Shown: piece by piece, positions 1 through 12,119 of the stretch
Numbering within the stretch: position 1 is the stretch's first letter
Layout: every line of letters starts with the position of its first letter
Assembly: GCA_900074885.1 (NCBI GenBank)
Contig: FJUW01000007.1
Span: 1,507,609-1,571,608, forward strand
Origin: Rhynchosporium graminicola
Lineage: Eukaryota; Ascomycota; Leotiomycetes; Helotiales; Ploettnerulaceae
Length of the DNA: 64,000 bases
Direction: 5' to 3'
The notes under the pieces: model-generated
The model's database searches: none
What the model saw: only the letters and a program-made list of their open reading frames with translations
Told to the model about the DNA's origin: nothing
Made by a program: the position numbers and the translations under genes

Positions 1-832
1 TTTATACCCCTTATTCTAGGTATAAAACAGTTATATTTAGTATTACTATAAAGGCCTTAAGGTCTTATAAGCTAAGTGGTTTAGTGAAACCGTCTGCCGC
101 GTTCTCTTTTAAGGGTATATACTAAGGGTCTAAATGACCTCTAGCGACCTCCTAGCGAAAGTAGTGAAATTTGATATCGATATACTTAGTACGTTAATGT
201 AATTCAGGGTTCTCTGATAGAGATAAAGCGTCCTGATTATCGCACTGTATCTCTATACTCCTAGAGTCTGGCTTATTATAGCCTAGCTCCTTTAGTACTT
301 AGCGTATCTATAAAGCTTCTCTAGTAAAGGCGCATATAGCTATATACTCTGCTTCCGTAGAGGTAAGAGCTATAGTAGTCTGTCGCTTTGAAATAGCTGA
401 GAAAACACCTCCTGTAAGGAAGAAACAGACTCCGGTATATAATACTCTATCAATTCGGTTACCGGCCTAATCAGAGTTATAGAAACCTCTCAATTTCATC
501 TTCTCTCTATTAGTAACGTCTCCTCCGTAAGTCGTAGCGTAGTACTTCGTACCTTATAGGTACGCAAGTACTCTCTTAGCGCTTGTAAGGTATTAAGGTG
601 ATAGATTTATCAGAAATTATAATAGTATAGAGCAGTAGTATAGTATATCCTAGCGAGTATGAGCTAGGTACTGAAGACTACCGCAAAGCTATTAAAATAG
701 CTTGATTTCTTATAGAGTAGCGTCTCCCTTGAATTTGATTATAAACACTTCAGAACCACTAGTAAAAGGCGTATCGGCGCTCTTATAGTTAGTTATTCCA
801 AATCGATCTAATATCTTATCGATATACGTATC

Positions 833-1036
833 TTAGTAAAGAGAAATCGTCTTCTTCTCTCTGTCACGTATAATTCTGACTCTAAGGAAGTACTTGGCTA
901 GTCCAGCTAGAAGGATATCGAATACGGTAAGAAGCTTCACTTTGAGCTCTTCAAGTACTAATCTAGCCTTTGAGATAACTAGAAAATCGTCGACGTAAGT
1001 AACGATAATAATCTTAGTCTCTCTGTTGATATACAC
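833..1036 (-). pseudogene. Copia reverse transcriptase fragment with YVDD
   Basis: A 67-residue open stretch inside the degraded pol contains VTYVDDFLVI, the catalytic palm motif of Ty1/Copia reverse transcriptases, followed by a Leu/Val-rich segment typical of the region after the palm. It is not a gene: it is the longest stop-free piece left in this pol. The same frame can be followed for several hundred bases upstream only by reading through RIP-type stops. Confidence 0.8.
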
Positions 1037-2517
1037 GTAATTATCGGTCTCTAAAGGTATAAAATAGATAATACTGAACTCCTTACGTAAGGTCTCTTAC
1101 TAGAGACGTAGTGACTGCTTTAGGCCGTATAGAGCCTTTAGCAAGAGCATATATTCCTCGTCTATAAGTCTACGCCCAAATTATCTATAAAATAGCAGCA
1201 ATTTAACGTATATTTAGGTATCGGCTTCACTATATAAGAAGGCTATAACCATATTAAACTGTTCGACTTCCAAGTCGTACTCAGCTGCAATTACTAAGGC
1301 TATCTTCTAAGTAGAAGATTTATAGACTCTAGTATACGTTTAATCGTAATCATAACTAAATCGCTAAGTATGACCTTGAACTATAAATCTGACCTTATAT
1401 TTATCGATCTTTCTATCTATATCTCTCTTTATCTTGAAAACTAGACGAGAACCCAGTACTCTGTACCCCTTTAGTACGTCTATATAGCTTATATTCTTCT
1501 AAGTCTTCTTTTCTTCAAGAGATCGATACTCCTTAATCATAGCCTTCTTCTATTCTAGCTAATTAGCTCTCTTTATAGCCTGATCTAAAGTAGTCGGATT
1601 ATCTAAGAATAAAGACTCTTCTTAAGCCGTATGAAAGGCGAGTCGATACTGACTAGTACTCTCTTGTACTTCTTCAAGTGGTGAAATTACATGGGAGTAG
1701 CTATTATTTAGTTCCGGTGTTACCTCAGGCGACGGATTATTACAGCTAGATCGTATAGCCCTAGGAATATATTCCGGTATATAGTTCTTGGATCCAGGAG
1801 GCCTACTACGCTTCTTTTGTATAGTAACTTACTCCGGGATATCGACTTCTAGTGCTAGAACTTCGTCCGTAACTATAGACTCGGTATCTTCTGTACTGTC
1901 GATTTCGACTTCGGAATCCTCGTCTTAGCTTATGATACCTGTATCAGGAGTAGTACTAGTAACTTCGGCGTTACCGGTAACTTCGGCGTCCTGATTTTAG
2001 CTCAAATTATCGATAGATTCACCCCTAGTTTAAGGTACTATTATAGCGTCTTCTTCGTGAGGTTCTATAACTAAACCGTTTTTATTAAACTGTAGATAAG
2101 AGGTACGAACTACCTTTCTATTGACTAGGTATCTATAGATATTATAACCTTTAAATCCTACTAGAATACCCTTTTTAGCTCTAGGAGCTACCTTATAGCT
2201 CTAGACTCTCTTCTTCTTATTAATTAGTATAAAGATAGGATATCCTAATACACGGAGATACTTAACAGAGGGAGTATAGTTTACCTCTAGTTTAATATTA
2301 TCCTAGAAGTACTTAAAAAGAGTCTTCTCTTCTACTCTAGAAGTAGAAGTAAGGTTAGCGATATATATATATATAGGCGAGTAGAATTTCCGGCTATATA
2401 TAGTCAGGTATATTCTGATCTACTATAACTATACGTACCTTCTCGATAATCGTACATATAGAGCGTTTAGCTCTTCTATCTTACTCTGGAGTATATAGAG
2501 TAGACTCCTCTAGTAGT

Positions 2518-2719
2518 TGTAACGATACAAGACTTAAGGCGGTATATAAGCAAGAATAAACAAGTAGGGAGGCTAAGAGCGATCTTATATAGTCTAGTAC
2601 GAAGGAAACAGAAAGATATAGAGCTCTGAAGGAGTCTGCACCTTCTATATATATAAGGAGGGTATACCTAAGGCACCGATACTAGCCCGTATCTGCTACG
2701 TATACTATGCGCCGTCATA
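2518..2719 (-). repeat. 3' LTR of the short non-autonomous element
   Basis: 202 bp, nearly identical to 3,786-3,987. It is the 3' copy in element orientation because the polypurine tract adjoins it at 2,720-2,731. Confidence 0.88.
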
Positions 2720-2757
2720 TTACCCCCTTCTAAGATAAAGGCTCGCCCTCGAGCCTT
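2720..2757 (-). other. Polypurine tract and terminal hairpin of the short element
   Basis: On the minus strand an 8-bp perfect stem (AAGGCTCG/CGAGCCTT, loop AGGG; 2,738-2,757) is followed by a purine run ending in GGGGG, and then the LTR. It matches the arrangement seen in the other LTR elements of this window. Confidence 0.7.
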
Positions 2758-3159
2758 TAAAGGCAAATAACTTAATAAAAGAAAAGGGAGTTAAATTAAG
2801 TCAAATTCCAAACAAAATCTAAGTAACTATTAATCTAAAGCGTAAGACGCAAATCATTCCTTCTGCAAATCACTCCTTCCTTATTAATATCGGGCAATCA
2901 TAGTCGGGTATCGGTCTAAATTGACTTTAAGTCGGTAATTAAGGTATCGAGTTTGCCGAAGGTCTAGGGTTTACCGGTGAAGTCGTAGGAGCTAGCTGAG
3001 CCTTCTTAGGAGGTATGAGGTAAGCGAGGCTAAGCGAAAGTGATAGAATACTTGAAAGTTATAGAAGAAGCGAAAGTCGAAATCGAATTCTGAAGAAGCT
3101 AAAAGATTAAGGAGAGTCGGATATCTTAGTTAAGTAGATATAGAAAGTGTTAAATTAAA

Positions 3160-3361
3160 GGTTCTAGTAGAGGGAGGTCGATTCTGCTGAGGGGGATAAA
3201 TTGTACCGGGGTACAGGGATTACGAGTCGAATTCCGATAATTTCCGAAAGGTTAAAGTCGGGTGAGGGGATAAAGGTCCTAGTAGAGGGAGGTCGATTCT
3301 GCCGAGGGGGATAAATTGTACCGGGGTACGGGGATTACGAGTCGAATTCTGATAGTTTCCG
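3160..3361. repeat. 115-bp internal tandem duplication
   Basis: Two copies start at 3,160 and 3,275 and stay aligned for about 87 bp with a few C/T and A/G differences. The 28 bp after copy 1 also resemble 3,428-3,455. The unit lies inside the internal region of the short LTR element and encodes nothing I recognise. Confidence 0.85.
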
Positions 3362-3785
3362 CTAGGGTAATAAGCTATTTCGTCCTAGCTTAAAAGTAAG
3401 GTTTTTCGCTATTAGAGCTGCTTTCGGAAGGTTATAATCAGGTAAGAGGATAATAAATATCAAGGCCTATAGGGAAGTTTCCACTTAAAATTCGTCCGCT
3501 GTTTTACTTCGTACGTACGAAGGAACGAGTTTCGAAGTATCCGAGAGTGACTTCGCAGTAATACTAGTGCTTCTGAGGCTGAATTACGTCTAAATTCCTA
3601 GCTATCCGAGAGATCTCTGGAATCTCGGCTATTTTGAAAGCCTAACTGTCGAATCAGAGCCGAAACTATATTAAAGTAGATAGTAGAATACTAAATAAAG
3701 AGGTTAAAGAGTTCGTCTGTAATCGAGCTTTCTAGGTGAGATATTATTTAATACTATCCCCGGCGGTCTTAATCTTTCTGTTTAA

Positions 3786-3987
3786 TATAACGACATAAGA
3801 CTTAAGGCGGTATATAAGTAAGAATAAATAAGTAGGGAGGCTAAGAGCGATCTTATATAGTCTAGTACGAAGGAAACAGAAAGATATAGAGCTCTGAAGG
3901 AGTCTGCACCTTCTATATATATAAGGAGGGTATACCTAAGGCACCGATACTGGCCCGTATCTGCCAAGTATACTATGCGCCGTCACA
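3786..3987 (-). repeat. 5' LTR of the short non-autonomous element
   Basis: 202-bp partner of 2,518-2,719. Its terminal CA on the right is intact and followed by the GTAGT target duplication. Confidence 0.88.
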
Positions 3988-4049
3988 GTAGTATTCTAAG
4001 GTGATCAGTAAGCTCTTTTATCTGAGAGGGAGAGTACTCCTTACTCCTG

Positions 4050-5170
4050 TTATATCTCTATACCTTAATTTTGTAGTAATATTATATTTTAGCTAACTTA
4101 ATTAGCTTTTGATTAGCTAGATATATATCTGACTTCTTAGCGTAAGTAAAGGCCCACTTTCCAGTCGAATAGGCGTATAAGAAGATAGAGGCATAAGAGT
4201 AACTATTTAGACTCTTAGGTTTAAGGTGTATTATATCTATATGGATTTCATCTATCGATCTAGTAAGTCAGGCACGTGCCGATACCTTATTAACCTTCCG
4301 AATAAGTCGGCCTTTCTTATATAGTACGTAAAGGCGAGTTCTACTAGTCTTAAGCTCTGTAAACTTCATACTAGTAACTATAGATTGAGTGCGTCGTACT
4401 ACGTTAAAGCTAGCGTGATATATATGTCTGTACTAAAGCTCTATATCGATTGTAGCTTGCTCTACTGCTACAGGTAAGCTTAAACCCGGAAGGCTAGCGT
4501 ACCTTGCGCCGGAGGTCTCTTCTTTAATAATAAATAGATTCTTATTAATTATATAGATCTCCTTCTCCTTAGATGTATAGAGAATAGAACTGCGTAAATA
4601 ACCTCCTAATTTATTTAATTTAGAACCGGAGTATAAGTAGACTAGAGACTACAGGATATATAGTGTATTATAGCACTCTAATATGCGTACTATACTGTCG
4701 GTCTTTAGCGCCTTAATCGTATAACTTCTAATCCCGGTAGGGCGTAACGGCCTATTAACGGTAAGCATATACTATAAATCGTCTCTTAGCGTATATAAGG
4801 TAAATTTAGAAAGGTCGTTAGATATATACTCTATAGCGCCGGTATTAAAGAGCTATCGTGACTTATTATAGTAAGAGAATATAGCTATAGAAGCTATAAT
4901 AGTAGGGAAATACAGTAAAAGAGCTACGCTGAAGATACTATTATCGTCAGAATCGTTATTCTTCTCCTTCTTCTTTCTACTACTAGTCTTCTTCTTATTA
5001 GTCTTATTAGTCTTACTCTCCCTCTCCTTCTTCTTCAGCTATTCGGTATACGGGATCTACTTCTTTCTAGACTTCTCCTTAAACTCCTTCTTCTTCTATT
5101 TATTAATAATAAAACAGTTCTCTAGAGTATACTTTAGCGATATCTGTTTATAGTACTTATAAGTAAATCT
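4050..5170 (-). pseudogene. Copia integrase and gag zinc-knuckle remnants
   Basis: Reading through RIP stops on the minus strand gives a degraded CCHC-like knuckle (about 5,110-5,165), a gag-pre-integrase segment with ELWYRHIYHASF (about 4,390-4,450), and an integrase core start with DEIHIDI followed by an aromatic-rich YSYASIFLYAYSTGKW stretch (about 4,130-4,270). The order fits Copia. No stop-free frame longer than about 60 codons survives. Confidence 0.6.
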
Positions 5171-6540
5171 AGTTTGATCTTTACTAGCCGGCTTCGTAGC
5201 TTCTCCGCCGCTTCCTTTCTTAGGTATAGACTTATTGCTATATAGAGCTTAACCTGCTATCTTTCCGGTAGAGTTACTCGCTCTTACCTTATTAGTAATA
5301 TCTTCGATTAAACTAATTAAAGTCACTCCTAATTTAGCTTTCTTAGTTATATCTAGGTTATTGCTAGAAGAAACTCTTAAGAGAGAACGTTATCTTTTAG
5401 CCTATATAGGCTACTTCTCTGAAACTACGGTAATAAATATAATTAGATACTATACAAAAAGTAAAGCTATTATTAAAGTCTCTAATTTGATAATTAAGAG
5501 CTTAAAAGCGATAATAAACTTCTCTAGGGAGTTGAAATCGTTATACTAGAGCTTAATATAATCTTATATAGCGTTATACACTAGTATATTACTACCTCCT
5601 TCGTACTACGCTTATAAGGCCTCCTATATATCTAATGCGGTAGTTTTACTAGTTATATACGCGAGAGGTCCGGCCTTGCAATTCAACGTGATTACTAGCT
5701 TCATTTAACTCTCTCTAGACTCCTAATCTTACTACTTCTTAAGTGCTTTATTATCGATATTATTATCCTATTCGTTTACCTCTTTAGGTATATAGTCGCG
5801 CGACTTAACGTTAAGAAACTTTCTAATTCTATTAGTTTTAGTAATATTTAGTATCTTATCTCTCTATTTCGTATAGTTCTCTCCTCCCTTAAGCTTATAG
5901 CTATCTGCTAAGTTCAAAGACGTAGAGCTACTTATCTTCTTGCGTTTATATAGCTCTAGTGTAGTTATAGTGATAGGTTCCGATTCAGGGTCTTCCGGAT
6001 CCTCTAGATAATCCTAGGACGTCGAATTAGTATCTGTAAGGGGTAAATCGGGTATGTTTTAAGTCCTAGGGACTTAGGTAAGTTCCGGCGCTAGCGCGGA
6101 AAACTCTGTACCTCGAGATGCGATAATTTCGGAATCGTCGACTTTAACTACTATACAAGTACAAGTATTAAGTACTATACGGCTTATTTATAGTATCTCT
6201 TTAATAGAGCTGGAGTTATCGGAGTATAGTTCTTCGACTTCTTCTAATGATAGTAGCGTAGGTGCGATAGCTAAAGAACTCTCTCCACTAGTACTCTGCG
6301 CGACTATATTTACTATAGAAAGACGCGCTAGTTTAACTGAACTATACGCGTATACCATACCTTAATCGGAAGCTCGCAACTTAAATCTCTACTCTTTTAG
6401 TACTAAGAAACAGTTCGACGCTTACTATCAAGAATCATAGTACTACTACTTCTTTAAGTACTACTCTACTTCTGGCTATCGGGGCTCATAACCTATCGTA
6501 AGGTTACGTTGATCTTCAGAGTAAAGCATAGAGGTAGTAA

Positions 6541-6850
6541 TCGTGTGAATATTATTAGTTATATTACAGTACTAATTACTATAGAGAGTCGACAGAAGAT
6601 ATTATCTAGGAATATCCGCACGGACTATGCACGTGACTATAGTCACCTGATCCACACCAAGACCCATCGCAACAACTACTAACTTAAGTAAACTTAGACC
6701 TCTGCGTAAACTAGATTAATAGATTAAAGCCTAGGAAAACAGAATAGATAATTATAGTTACTTAGAGGATAATAAACTATTATAGATACTAGTATTAAAA
6801 ATTTATTACTAAAGATAATCCCTTGATTATACTCTATAATAATACTATAT
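6541..6850. other. Junction between two element remnants; no gene
   Basis: This is an AT-rich stretch with a less mutated patch (about 6,620-6,680) that keeps many CpA dinucleotides and a short palindrome containing CACGTGACTATAGTCAC. It may hold the lost 5' LTR or leader of the Copia remnant, but I could not pair it with a second copy. Confidence 0.4.
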
Positions 6851-7500
6851 CTAAAACTCTACTTCCTCTACTACTTCTACTTTACTAGCTTTCTCCCCTA
6901 AGGTCTCTAGAGCTTCTAGTAAATCTGGAATATCTAGAACCGGAACTATTATATCTAACTCCTTACTTAAATCTACTAATATAGCTCTAATAGCAGATCG
7001 AGTATAATAGCTATTCCTATAAGCTTTCTTCTTTAGAGAAAGTCCGAGAGTATCTAGATCTGATACTATCTTAGAACTAGAAGGCAAATTCCTCTTTCCT
7101 TTAGTATCAGATATTATAGCCTTAAATATAGCTTTCTTCGTAAATTCCCGTATAATAGTATTTAATTCCTTTATCTACTTTAATACTATTTATATTATTA
7201 CCTTAGATTTCGCTAAATCTACTATTAAAATATCTAAGTCTTATATTATATTAGTATCTTACTAGTATCTAAGGGTTTAAAGATCTTAACTTATTACCTT
7301 AATAAACTCTAACTCCTTAAATACCTTTTCTATAGATTGCCTTAAAGCTTAAGTCTCTACTAATTATATAGTAGTAATCTCTAATATAATAGTAGGAGTA
7401 GCAGATTTCGCGAGATAATAGATCTGATTAATAGCTTTATAAGTAGTTATAATATTACCCTGATTTAGCTCTACGTCTTTAGCTTTACTACTAGGAAGTA
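6851..7500 (-). pseudogene. Degraded minus-strand reading frame, Leu/Glu/Lys-rich, unrecognised
   Basis: A 78-residue open stretch (6,851-7,087) continues upstream for perhaps 140 codons if RIP-type stops are ignored. The composition is helical and coiled-coil-like (Leu, Ile, Glu, Lys), as in gag or LINE ORF1 proteins. I cannot assign a family. It runs opposite to the LTR at 8,307-8,572, so it may belong to a different, older element. Confidence 0.35.
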
Positions 7501-8271
7501 ACCCGGATAAAATAGTATATTTTATATTAATATAGTCGAGTAATTATAATACGTTAGTATACCTAATTATATTTAAGTTCAAGTAACTTATATACTTATA
7601 ACTGCTCTTTAACGCTAAATAATACTTATAAAGCTTAGAGTTAAGCTTATTAAATAAATATAGAAGTTCTATAATAGGAGTATTAATATACTTTAGCTTA
7701 AGGAAGGCGCGAATATATTATAGGTAATATATATAATACGCTACTGAAAGGGCACTAGAGGGAATTAGTAAGAGTACTATAGGAGTTAGCGTTATAGATC
7801 TATGAAACTCTTATACTTTACCTGAAGATTATCTCTAATACTAAAGCAGGAAACTTACTTATAATAAGAGAAGAGTTAATTAAGTCGATTAATATATAAG
7901 ATTACAGTAGACTACTATTATAGTTAGTAATAATACCTACTCTAGGAACTATATTATAATCTAGGGAGAGTAAACTTATAGTTTAAGTAGTTATTATAGT
8001 TAAAAAAGAGAAGCTCTAATATTAATAAACTCCTTCTTTTATATACCTTACGCCTTACTTAAACTCGACTCCTACTGCGAATAGATAAAGTAAATATAGC
8101 TTACCGCCTGATTTGGAAGCTATAACTAATATAGTACTATTATAGCGACGTAACTAGTTAGTACCTGATAAAGAATTTACTACTACTAAAGAGTAGCTAG
8201 TATCTATTACGCGAATATCGACGAAAATAGTTATAATAAAGACTAATTTCTAGTATAAACTATAACCTTCT

Positions 8272-8304
8272 GAGCTTAGGGTTAAGCTCTTCTTAGAGGG
8301 GGGG
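8272..8304 (+). other. Terminal hairpin and polypurine tract
   Basis: GAGCTTA-GGGT-TAAGCTC forms a perfect 7-bp stem (8,272-8,289), followed by the purine run at 8,295-8,304 that would prime plus-strand DNA synthesis. Confidence 0.65.
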
Positions 8305-8306
8305 TA

Positions 8307-8572
8307 ATATAACAATAGCTTACCTGAATATCATATAAGGAGAAGGATAGATACTAGGGCCTAAGTTCATAGGTATCCCGGTATAATTAGTTTATGACTT
8401 AGTATAGTATCGGACTAGTACTAGTATATATATATAAGGTGACTTATACTCTATCTCTCTTCTTCTTCCTTATCTTTTTGTTTCCTTAGTAGTAGACTAT
8501 ATAAGATCGCTCTTAGCCTCCCTACTTATTTTATTCTTACTTGTATACCGCCTCGAGTCTTGTGTCATTATA
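8307..8572 (+). repeat. LTR (3' copy) sharing its end with the short element LTR
   Basis: It begins right after the purine tract and ends like the paired LTRs elsewhere. Its final part (about 8,478-8,572), including the run GATCGCTCTTAGCCTCCCTA, matches the reverse complement of the 2,518 and 3,786 LTRs. Confidence 0.65.
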
Positions 8573-9600
8573 ATTAGTTCTTTACTTATACTTATATAAG
8601 TTGTTCTTCTTCGCGTTTAACTCCTTATATTTCTGCTCTTTAAGTTCCTTTTATCTTTTATTACTATTAGTATCTCTAGATAAAGTATAAGTCTCTTAAA
8701 GAGTAATAGTAAAAATAACTTAGTTTTAAGTCTAAAGTCTATTAGCTTAGCTATTCTCGACGATTTTCTAGCGAATCTCCGAGCAGATCTTATTAAATAA
8801 GATATCTTATAATTAATACTTAGTAAAAGGTTTAAGTTATTTCTCTTTTTCTTTAAGGTAATTTACGAACTCTCTAGTTAATTAACTTAGCTTTTAGTAA
8901 TTATTCTTATAAGCTTATAAGTTAGCTACTCTTTACGAAATAAGAAGTAGCTAGAGATTCGCTAGGAATTCTTTATAACTTTCCTAAGTTATTATAGAGA
9001 GAGTATCTAAAGTATACTTTCTAAATCTTTCTTAAGTATTCGCTAATTCCTTATAAAGTAGTATTACTACTTATTTAATCTTAATAAGATTAGTTAGATA
9101 CCTTTTAGTATTATAGTCGAAGATTCGGTTATAAGCTTATTAGTACTTAGTAAGCTCTCTTTAGCTCTTACTCTTATATTCCGATAGAATTATATATTTA
9201 CTTTTATCCTAGTAAGGAACTAGCGATTCTTTAGTAGCTACTAATCGACTAGTATCTCTCTCTATACTTAGAGTAAGGTCTTCGGATATATAAGCTTAAT
9301 AGAGTTATACTCTTATAATAGCTTCCGGAGAGTATTAAGTAAAGTCTTCACTGAATATTTATTAATACTTAACTATAAAATTATCTAAGATATTATTCTG
9401 TTTCTTTAGCGATCGGAGTTTCTCTTATAGAACTAAAAGGTCGTCTACTAGTATATCGCTAGGTATTATCTAGGCCCTAATAGAGTCGTCTTAGAGTATA
9501 AGTCGAGTTAACATAATAGAGGATTCTCTACTTTAAGCTATTATAACTATTTAAGCTAATATTAAATAAAAGTAATTAGAATATAATAATTACTTAGTAT
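8573..9600 (-). pseudogene. Retroelement gag-like remnant
   Basis: On the minus strand one frame gives a long helical protein once RIP stops are ignored, including EFVNYLKEKEK and DILFNKICSEIR segments that resemble the capsid part of LTR-retrotransposon gag. The frame runs straight into the LTR boundary at 8,572, as if an insertion had cut it. Which pol it belonged to cannot be seen. The family call rests on pattern only. Confidence 0.45.
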
Positions 9601-10887
9601 ACTAAGGTAAATAGGTATAATAGAATAGTAGAATAGTCGCTAGAGGTTCGCTAGTAATAATCTGATTAATATAGAAACTAATTACTAAGGAGAGAAGGTT
9701 CTTCCTTCCTCTCTAATTCTGAAATACAGGAGTAGGAGGCACTAGGCGCACAGACGCATTACTCTTAATTATTTTCAGCTAAACCGCGTGAAATATAAGT
9801 AGCTTTATACGTCTTATAAGTAACTCCTTTAAAATCATATAGCTTATTAAACGATTTCGATCCGCGAATAATCATTAGAAATAGCTATAAGTAGAAACGT
9901 TCCCTTGAAATAGGGCTTTAATAATATATATAACTAATATAATAACCTCCTCTCTTTCGTAAACGCTATTTACAGGTCGATTAATCCTAGACGCAATAAG
10001 CTAGAAACTCCGGATATAGCTATAGCTTAATAGTAGGGTTTATAGTATTAAATTCGAAGAAGCTTATAAGAGTAGAATAAGCTATATCTCGCTTTATAGC
10101 TATCTCTTCTGCAGATAAACTAAGCTTAAAATATACAGTTTAATCTTTTTATAAATAGACTATAAGATATTATATAAGCGGAAATTCCTTATAAGTAAGA
10201 TATTCGAAGAGTTACTATAAAGCTTCCGAGGGACTTACGTATTACGCTTATATATAATAAGTAATCTTATTATTTATATTTAAGATCGTAAGAGTTATTC
10301 AGTCCGTACTCTTATATACGTACTTATAGATATACTTAATAGCTTATACTAAACTATAAACTTCGATACTAATATACGATCGATAGTAATTAAGAAGATA
10401 CGAATTATATAGAACTACTTATCTATTATTTAAAGTGACTTCTTAGTTATCTTTACGAACTATAAATATTCGATTATCTTACTAATAATAATTTTAAGGG
10501 TAACTATCTTCTGTAATAACTATAGTTAGCTAAAACTCCTTCGGAAAGCGTTTCTAATATTATAACGGATCGCTAGCGTGCTTACGAGCTATATAGGAAG
10601 CATTCGGAAAGTCAGGACTATAGGGCCTATAAGTTATATTATTTAATACTAACTCCTATAACTTACTTATAGGGTTCGTAGCCTTATTCGGAATTTCTAT
10701 AGATATAATCTCGTCGACTCTAGTTAGTATTAGATAATTATTTATACTCTTAAGCTAAAGAAGAAGATAAAGATAAAGTAAACTTCGCTTTTAATACTTA
10801 ATAGTATATACATAAGTATAGTATTTTCAAAAGGCTCCTCTTTTGATATTATTAAGAAGCTCTTTAATCTTTAAACGAAAGACGTAT
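9601..10887. other. RIP-degraded block, left half, unidentified
   Basis: AT-rich sequence without an open frame. It ends with the CGTAT copy (10,883-10,887) that pairs with 18,139-18,143, so it was contiguous with 18,144 onward before the Gypsy element inserted. Confidence 0.5.
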
Positions 10888-11103
10888 TATTACGGCAGGG
10901 CACAGGGGGTGATAACAGCTTGTATTCGCCCTTAAGGGTGCGCGTGGTAAAGAGAAGAAAAGATAAGGAGAAGAGGTTCTACTCTCGACTCCTTCTTTAA
11001 GGTATAGCCGTAGGGCTATACTAACTAATCTGCTGCGGCTGCTAAGGCTCGCTTACCCCCTCGTGCCTTAGGGCCTGAGGCTCCTCACGTATAGGTCGTG
11101 ATA
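10888..11103 (-). repeat. 3' LTR of the minus-strand Gypsy element
   Basis: 216 bp. It pairs with 17,923-18,138, and differences are almost all transitions. This copy keeps more CpA/TpG than its partner at the left edge. Confidence 0.92.
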
Positions 11104-11139
11104 TTACCCCCCTCTCCTATAAGGCTTCGTCCCCGAAGC
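11104..11139 (-). other. Terminal hairpin and polypurine tract of the Gypsy element
   Basis: On the minus strand GCTTCG-GGGA-CGAAGC (11,124-11,139) forms a 6-bp stem with a GNRA-type loop, then a purine run, then the LTR. Confidence 0.7.
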
Positions 11140-12119
11140 GTGAAAAAACTGCTACTTCTCGCTACCTCTCTTAAAGAATTACGTACGAGTAGTAGCTATT
11201 ATAGGCTTATCGTCCTCTAACTCGCTATAGTTATTAATATTATTATTATACGCTTCTAGCTATTTTAGGAGAAATCTTAGGGGGCCTTTCGTAGTCGGAT
11301 ACTATAGGTGGAAACGCTTAAGTAGGTAAGGAGCTATTATAGCGTCTGAGCAGAGGTACTATTCGAGGTCGTCGTTAGCTCCGGTCTACTTGATTTAGTA
11401 CTATAAAGTACCGCGAGAGACCCTAGAACCTAAGATTAGATTTACTACTCCTCTAGTAACTTGAGTTTCTAACTCTCCTTTACCTTTTCTAATACTTCTA
11501 CTAGTCTATACTACTTATTAGAGAGCTTCCGCGAAAGTCTATCTATCTTCTAATTCGCTATAGAAATAAGAATCAAATCTCTAACTCTCTAATCTATCTC
11601 GCAGCGACTATAATTAGCTAGCCGCTTTATTTTATCTTATTAATTTTTAAGCGAGGATTTAGCGAATTCGATAGCGTCTAGTATCCGGGTTACTACACGT
11701 AGCGTATCCTTACGATTAAGAGCCTCTATAGTAGTAGCTAATAGTAAAGAGTTATTCAGGTCCTAAGAGGTTCTTGCTTCGTAACTATTTAATAGCTAAA
11801 ATAGCAATATAGTACTAAGAGACTTATAAGGGAGCGTAAGCTATATAATATCTATAATTAGTAGAAGCGAGCTCTAATTATCTTAGTAATATAAGCAGAA
11901 TAGACATAATCTCTACTTAATATACTAGTTTATAACTTCTATTTAACTATCGACGTTTAGGTTATAGGCAGTAGTAAGCTTAACCTTTATACCGAGGATT
12001 CGATAGTACTTATTCTAGAAACTAGAAATAAACTATAGTCCCTGATCTAAGACTATAGAATCTAGTATACTAAAGTATTAACTCTAATAGATAGCAAATA
12101 GCTTAGCTATTTATCGTAT

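Larger units (their letters stand above)
2518..3987 (-). mobile_element. Short non-autonomous LTR element (TRIM/LARD-like) inserted in the Copia pol
   Basis: Two 202-bp direct repeats (2,518-2,719 and 3,786-3,987) bound 1,066 bp with no recognisable retroelement protein. The ends are TGTGACGGCGC...GTTACA in minus orientation, with RIP changes in one copy. The 5 bp GTAGT is present on both sides (2,513-2,517 and 3,988-3,992), a clean target-site duplication. A polypurine tract and an 8-bp-stem hairpin sit just inside the 3' LTR (2,720-2,757). With no gag or pol, it must have moved using proteins from another element. The last ~95 bp of its LTR matches the LTR at 8,307-8,572. Confidence 0.88.
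1..6540 (-). mobile_element. Ty1/Copia-type retrotransposon remnant, RIP-degraded, left end outside window
   Basis: The minus strand reads gag, CCHC-like knuckle, gag-pre-integrase, integrase, reverse transcriptase, RNase H from high to low coordinates, which is the Copia order. The best landmarks are an RT palm with TYVDDFLVI near 985-1005 and an integrase core near 4,085-4,290. A degraded zinc knuckle lies near 5,110-5,165 (spacing kept, two Cys now Tyr). Nearly every Gln and Trp codon is now TAG, TAA or TGA, as RIP produces. The element is interrupted at 2,518-3,987 by another LTR element. I found no LTR pair: the 3' LTR should lie left of the window, and the right limit is only approximate. 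Confidence 0.75.
6851..8572 (+). mobile_element. LTR element remnant retaining only its 3' LTR end
   Basis: The right end has the standard 3' architecture: a hairpin (8,272-8,289), a purine tract with seven G (8,295-8,304), then a 266-bp LTR-like sequence. No matching 5' LTR was found upstream, so the element is truncated or its left limit is hidden. The internal region does not give a recognisable pol on the plus strand. The last ~95 bp of the LTR closely match the LTR of the short element at 2,518-3,987, so the two belong to related families. Confidence 0.55.

Noticed and set aside
3782..3967. 61-codon minus-strand frame
   Set aside because: Lies almost wholly inside the LTR at 3,786-3,987.
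5361..5549. 62-codon plus-strand frame
   Set aside because: Antisense to the degraded Copia gag; open only because RIP stops fall in other frames.
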